Source: Acidobacteriota bacterium
Lineage (GTDB): Bacteria; Acidobacteriota; Terriglobia; Bryobacterales; Bryobacteraceae
Direction of reading: 5' to 3'
Assembly: GCA_016178155.1 (NCBI GenBank)
Contig: JACOTZ010000130.1
Coordinates: 1 to 36,089 of the forward strand
DNA length: 36,089 nt
Made by a program: the position numbers and the translations under genes. Position 1 is the first letter of the stretch. Each line of letters begins with the position of its first letter. The notes beneath the pieces were generated by a model, which was not told the origin of the DNA, searched no databases, and saw only the letters and a program-made list of their open reading frames with translations. Positions 33,778-36,089 of the stretch are shown here, in pieces.

Positions 33778-33799
33778 CCCTCGGCCGTTTTTCCGAGGG
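33778..33799. terminator. GC-rich hairpin between convergent genes
   Basis: CCCTCGG (33778-33784) pairs perfectly with CCGAGGG (33793-33799) around an 8-base T-rich loop. It sits between the 3' ends of the GT2 gene and the minus-strand gene. There is no U-tract after the stem on either strand, so it is not a textbook intrinsic terminator. A role in ending or stabilising either transcript is plausible. Confidence 0.4.
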
Positions 33800-33912
33800 A
33801 TCACGCTGGGAACCGCGCTGGATGCCACGCTCACCCTCGTCTCGGCAATGATTTTTGCGCCAGGAAGTAGCTGACCGGGTTCATGAGAACGCCGGAAATG
33901 CCGAGAGCGACT

Positions 33913-36089
33913 TCATGAGCGCGGCTTCGGGTATCCGCCGGCGACCGTCAGGGGCGTCGTGTTGGCCGGGATGGCAGTCACGGAAAACACACGGAAATTG
34001 AGCGTGCGCGGATCACCCGCGGTTGGCTGCGCCGGTCTCGCGGAGCGCAGGGTGAAGGCGCAAGCCCCGGCCGGCGGGCACGGCGGAAGCACGGTGACCT
34101 TGGTGCGTCCGTTTGTGACGATTGTCTGATGCCGCCGCCCGGCGGTGTCCAGGACGTGCAGCACGAACGGCTTCTCGCGCGCCTCGAGATCAAAAATGAT
34201 TGCCTGGGGGCGGCTCCCGGTCAAAACGATTTCCGGCTCATTCCCGCCCCAGCGGAAAGTCGAGCCGCCATAATGCTCCACGGGGTACCACCCGCGGCCC
34301 GGCCTCACGAGCGCGCTTCCGAATACCTCATCGGACTGCCTCTCGGGGGCGTCATTTTGCGTTGCCTCGATGCGGAACGCGCGGAAGGTAAGGATGCGCG
34401 GATCGAGCGCCAGCGGGTGCCCTCGTTCCGAAGCTTTGAGAAGAATTCTATGACGCTGCGAGCCGTTCTTCGGCACCGGGAATACCACGGCTTGCCGGCG
34501 CTCGACTCGCGCACGATGCAGCGGTTTGCCGCCGCCGTCGAGCAGCGTCAGGTCGAAAGGCCGCCCATTGATCCCGGGACCGGGCTCGACTTCGGCGCGT
34601 AGCGAGCGTATCGCCGGGTTGGAGAGAATGACCTCGGCCTGAGTATCCACCCAGCGGAAGCGGGCTTTCCCATACGATTCGACTTCATACCAGTTGCGGC
34701 CGGCGCTCAGACCTGTTCCGAAGATATCCGGGGCTTCGGCGGACGCGGGAAAACCGATTCGGGTGATCCGGCCGGAGACCCGGCGATCGTCGCTCCCGGC
34801 TAGCTTGTGCACACGACTGAAGCGCAGATCGATGTGATGAATACCTTCGCGCAGCGGCTCGGATTGAAAGCGGAAATGGCCGGATTCGAGCGTCATTTCG
34901 CCCCCGTGTTCCCCGTCGATCGTCACCTGCAACGTGGTGCGGAACCCGGTCTCGAACGACGGAATTTCCCCTTCCATAACAAACGGCCGAAGATCTGCGG
35001 GGCTCGCCAGCCGCACAAACGCACTGTCGGCCACCCATCCGTCTTCGTAGATGCCTGAATACTCGATGTCCGGGTGCCGGAGGTCCTTGGGAAAACTGTG
35101 CAGGGTCGAAGGAGGAGTAAAAGCCTTGTACTGTTCTTCGGAAATCAAAGAGATCTCGCGAGCGATCCCCACCGTGCGCCGGTAGTCGAGCGGCAGGTCT
35201 GCGCCGTACAGCGCCATCGCTCGGGTACGAGGCTCGGAGGCGGAGCTGCCGTCAACACCCAGGTCGACGGCGATAAACGGCAATCCCGCGATCACCTGTG
35301 GTGAAAGCGGTGGCGAAACAACGCGCGCCGATCCGTAACCGGCGACCGCGAACGGGACGCGTTCAGAACCAACGGCCGCCACTGGTGGAATGCGGCGCAG
35401 CTCACCCCGCTTGTTGACGGTCGTGAATCCGAGCACGACGCGGAAAGGCCGCGACGGATTCAGTACCTGGAATAAGAGATGCCGGCCCACTGCGTTTGAT
35501 TTGCTCCCGCGAAAAAACAGATCGTCTTCGGCCGGGTAAATCGAGGTGAGCAGCCGGTTCTTTACCGAGTAGGTCTGTCCACGCTCCGATTCGATAAATG
35601 CGAGGCGGTTAACGATACCCTCCAGCGTCATCGGAACCACCGTGCGGTAGGACACCGCCGATTCGGTGCGGTGATTCAGCACACCCTGGCTGACGGCGCT
35701 CGCGAGCACAAGAGTATCCGCTCCGGACTCCAGCGCCGTGCGCACGCGACGGTCCAGGAGAAACGGGTTCGTCTCACCATTGCGCAAGTCAAAGTGCTGC
35801 TTTTCGAGAAACGGCCGCTGCATGCCTTTCACCCTGAAGTAATCCTTGGCAAGGAACAGCAGCCTGCGGCTCCGCGCGTAAGCCGCCTGGAACTTCGCCA
35901 ACACGATGTTCGGAGTCTCGGAGATCCAGACAGGCGCCTTGCTCTCGCGCTCTAGTCGTGCCAGCTCGGAGAAAGTTCGGTTGAGCGAGGCGCCGGGCAC
36001 CTCGACAAAGCCGACGCCTTGGCCGCGACTCGATTCGATGTAGCACTGGTGCGAGTAGAAGCCGAGAAGGCAGAGCACCAGCGGCAGGA
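33913..36089 (-). CDS. Large envelope protein with DGW module and two WYxVE repeats (5' end cut by window edge)
   Basis: At least 724 residues; the frame stays open past the right edge. The first visible residues (LPLVLCLLGFYSHQC) look like the end of a membrane helix, so the true start is outside. About 350 residues of unrecognised extracellular-type sequence follow. Next comes a DGW module (YEDGWVADSA ... SDDRRVSGRITRIGF, about 34745-35055) like those ending the two GTs across the hairpin. Last are two tandem modules of about 120 residues: GRNWYEVESYGKARFRW to LTFRAFRIEA, and GRGWYPVEHYGGSTFRW to LNFRVFSVTA. It is probably a membrane-anchored protein facing the periplasm. I do not recognise a catalytic domain. 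Convergent to the GT unit. Confidence 0.78.
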   Translation of the reverse strand, partial: LPLVLCLLGFYSHQCYIESSRGQGVGFVEVPGASLNRTFSELARLERESKAPVWISETPNIVLAKFQAAYARSRRLLFLAKDYFRVKGMQRPFLEKQHFDLRNGETNPFLLDRRVRTALESGADTLVLASAVSQGVLNHRTESAVSYRTVVPMTLEGIVNRLAFIESERGQTYSVKNRLLTSIYPAEDDLFFRGSKSNAVGRHLLFQVLNPSRPFRVVLGFTTVNKRGELRRIPPVAAVGSERVPFAVAGYGSARVVSPPLSPQVIAGLPFIAVDLGVDGSSASEPRTRAMALYGADLPLDYRRTVGIAREISLISEEQYKAFTPPSTLHSFPKDLRHPDIEYSGIYEDGWVADSAFVRLASPADLRPFVMEGEIPSFETGFRTTLQVTIDGEHGGEMTLESGHFRFQSEPLREGIHHIDLRFSRVHKLAGSDDRRVSGRITRIGFPASAEAPDIFGTGLSAGRNWYEVESYGKARFRWVDTQAEVILSNPAIRSLRAEVEPGPGINGRPFDLTLLDGGGKPLHRARVERRQAVVFPVPKNGSQRHRILLKASERGHPLALDPRILTFRAFRIEATQNDAPERQSDEVFGSALVRPGRGWYPVEHYGGSTFRWGGNEPEIVLTGSRPQAIIFDLEAREKPFVLHVLDTAGRRHQTIVTNGRTKVTVLPPCPPAGACAFTLRSARPAQPTAGDPRTLNFRVFSVTAIPANTTPLTVAGGYPKPRS
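33970..34735 (-). repeat. Two tandem protein modules of about 120 residues
   Basis: Within the minus-strand envelope protein, two consecutive segments (about 34735-34370 and 34335-33970) share a layout. Each has F-G-x-x-L, G-R-x-W-Y-x-V-E-x-Y-G, F-R-W, an E-[IV]-x-L strand, an L-L-D or V-L-D-x-x-G turn, and a closing D-P-R-x-L-x-F-R-x-F. They are diverged at the DNA level, so the duplication is old. Confidence 0.75.

Noticed and set aside
33731-33874. A 47-codon frame starting directly after the last GT2 stop.
   Set aside because: No ribosome binding site and no recognisable sequence, and it spans the GC-rich hairpin. More likely non-coding or a decayed fragment.

Overview
This 36.1 kb, GC-rich window is the exopolysaccharide/capsule locus of an Acidobacteriota member, probably from the Solibacter/Bryobacter side (Bryobacterales). 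The best lineage clue is the secreted protein at 22848-24419. It carries the NAADYS...PG.VVSLFGSNFA type domain (TIGR03437) that is expanded in Solibacter-like genomes. The assignment rests on family recognition and was not searched. I saw no rRNA, tRNA, CRISPR array, insertion sequence or replication origin.

Layout. (1) 1-390, minus: a CheY-like response regulator cut by the left edge. (2) 1006-1755, plus: a CpsB/YwqE-type PHP phosphotyrosine phosphatase. (3) 1836-2987, minus: a TPR protein with a C-terminal jelly-roll-like domain. (4) 3135-22038, plus: one long, tightly packed Wzx/Wzy-type operon. It begins with a good sigma70-like promoter and a roughly 130-nt leader. Its genes run: UpxY/NusG-like antiterminator, RHH/coiled-coil small protein, Wza-like export protein, Wzc-like BY-kinase/co-polymerase, flippase, GT11, GT2, polymerase, GT4, GT-A-like protein, GT4, initiating phosphoglycosyl transferase, GNAT acetyltransferase, DegT aminotransferase, membrane-anchored epimerase, a tiny zinc-ribbon protein, VanZ-like protein, and GDP-mannose 4,6-dehydratase. 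Many junctions overlap (ATGA, GTGA, TGATG), which points to translational coupling. (5) 22213-25735, plus: a second unit with its own AT-rich promoter region: a FecR-like secreted protein, the TIGR03437 protein and a second O-antigen polymerase/ligase-like protein. (6) 26198-28224, minus: a large secreted protein of unknown function, interrupted by a one-base frameshift. (7) 28342-33730, plus: a three-gene overlapping glycosyltransferase unit (GT9 with a repetitive coiled-coil tail, a GT4-GT2 fusion, a GT2). (8) 33913-36089, minus: a large envelope protein cut by the right edge.

How the parts fit. The initiating transferase would load the first sugar phosphate onto undecaprenyl phosphate and the GTs would extend it. 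The flippase would turn it over and the polymerase would join repeats. The Wza/Wzc-like pair would control chain length and export, with tyrosine phosphorylation reversed by the CpsB-type phosphatase. Gmd, the aminotransferase and the acetyltransferase together suggest an N-acetylated 4-amino-4,6-dideoxyhexose, possibly GDP-linked. No GDP-fucose synthase is present.

The less ordinary features are a C-terminal DGW beta module shared by three neighbouring proteins, a four-helix membrane domain fused to an epimerase, a GT11 enzyme with a changed donor motif, a 147-bp repeat array encoding coiled coil, and a small RHH protein in the position UpxZ occupies in Bacteroides capsule loci.
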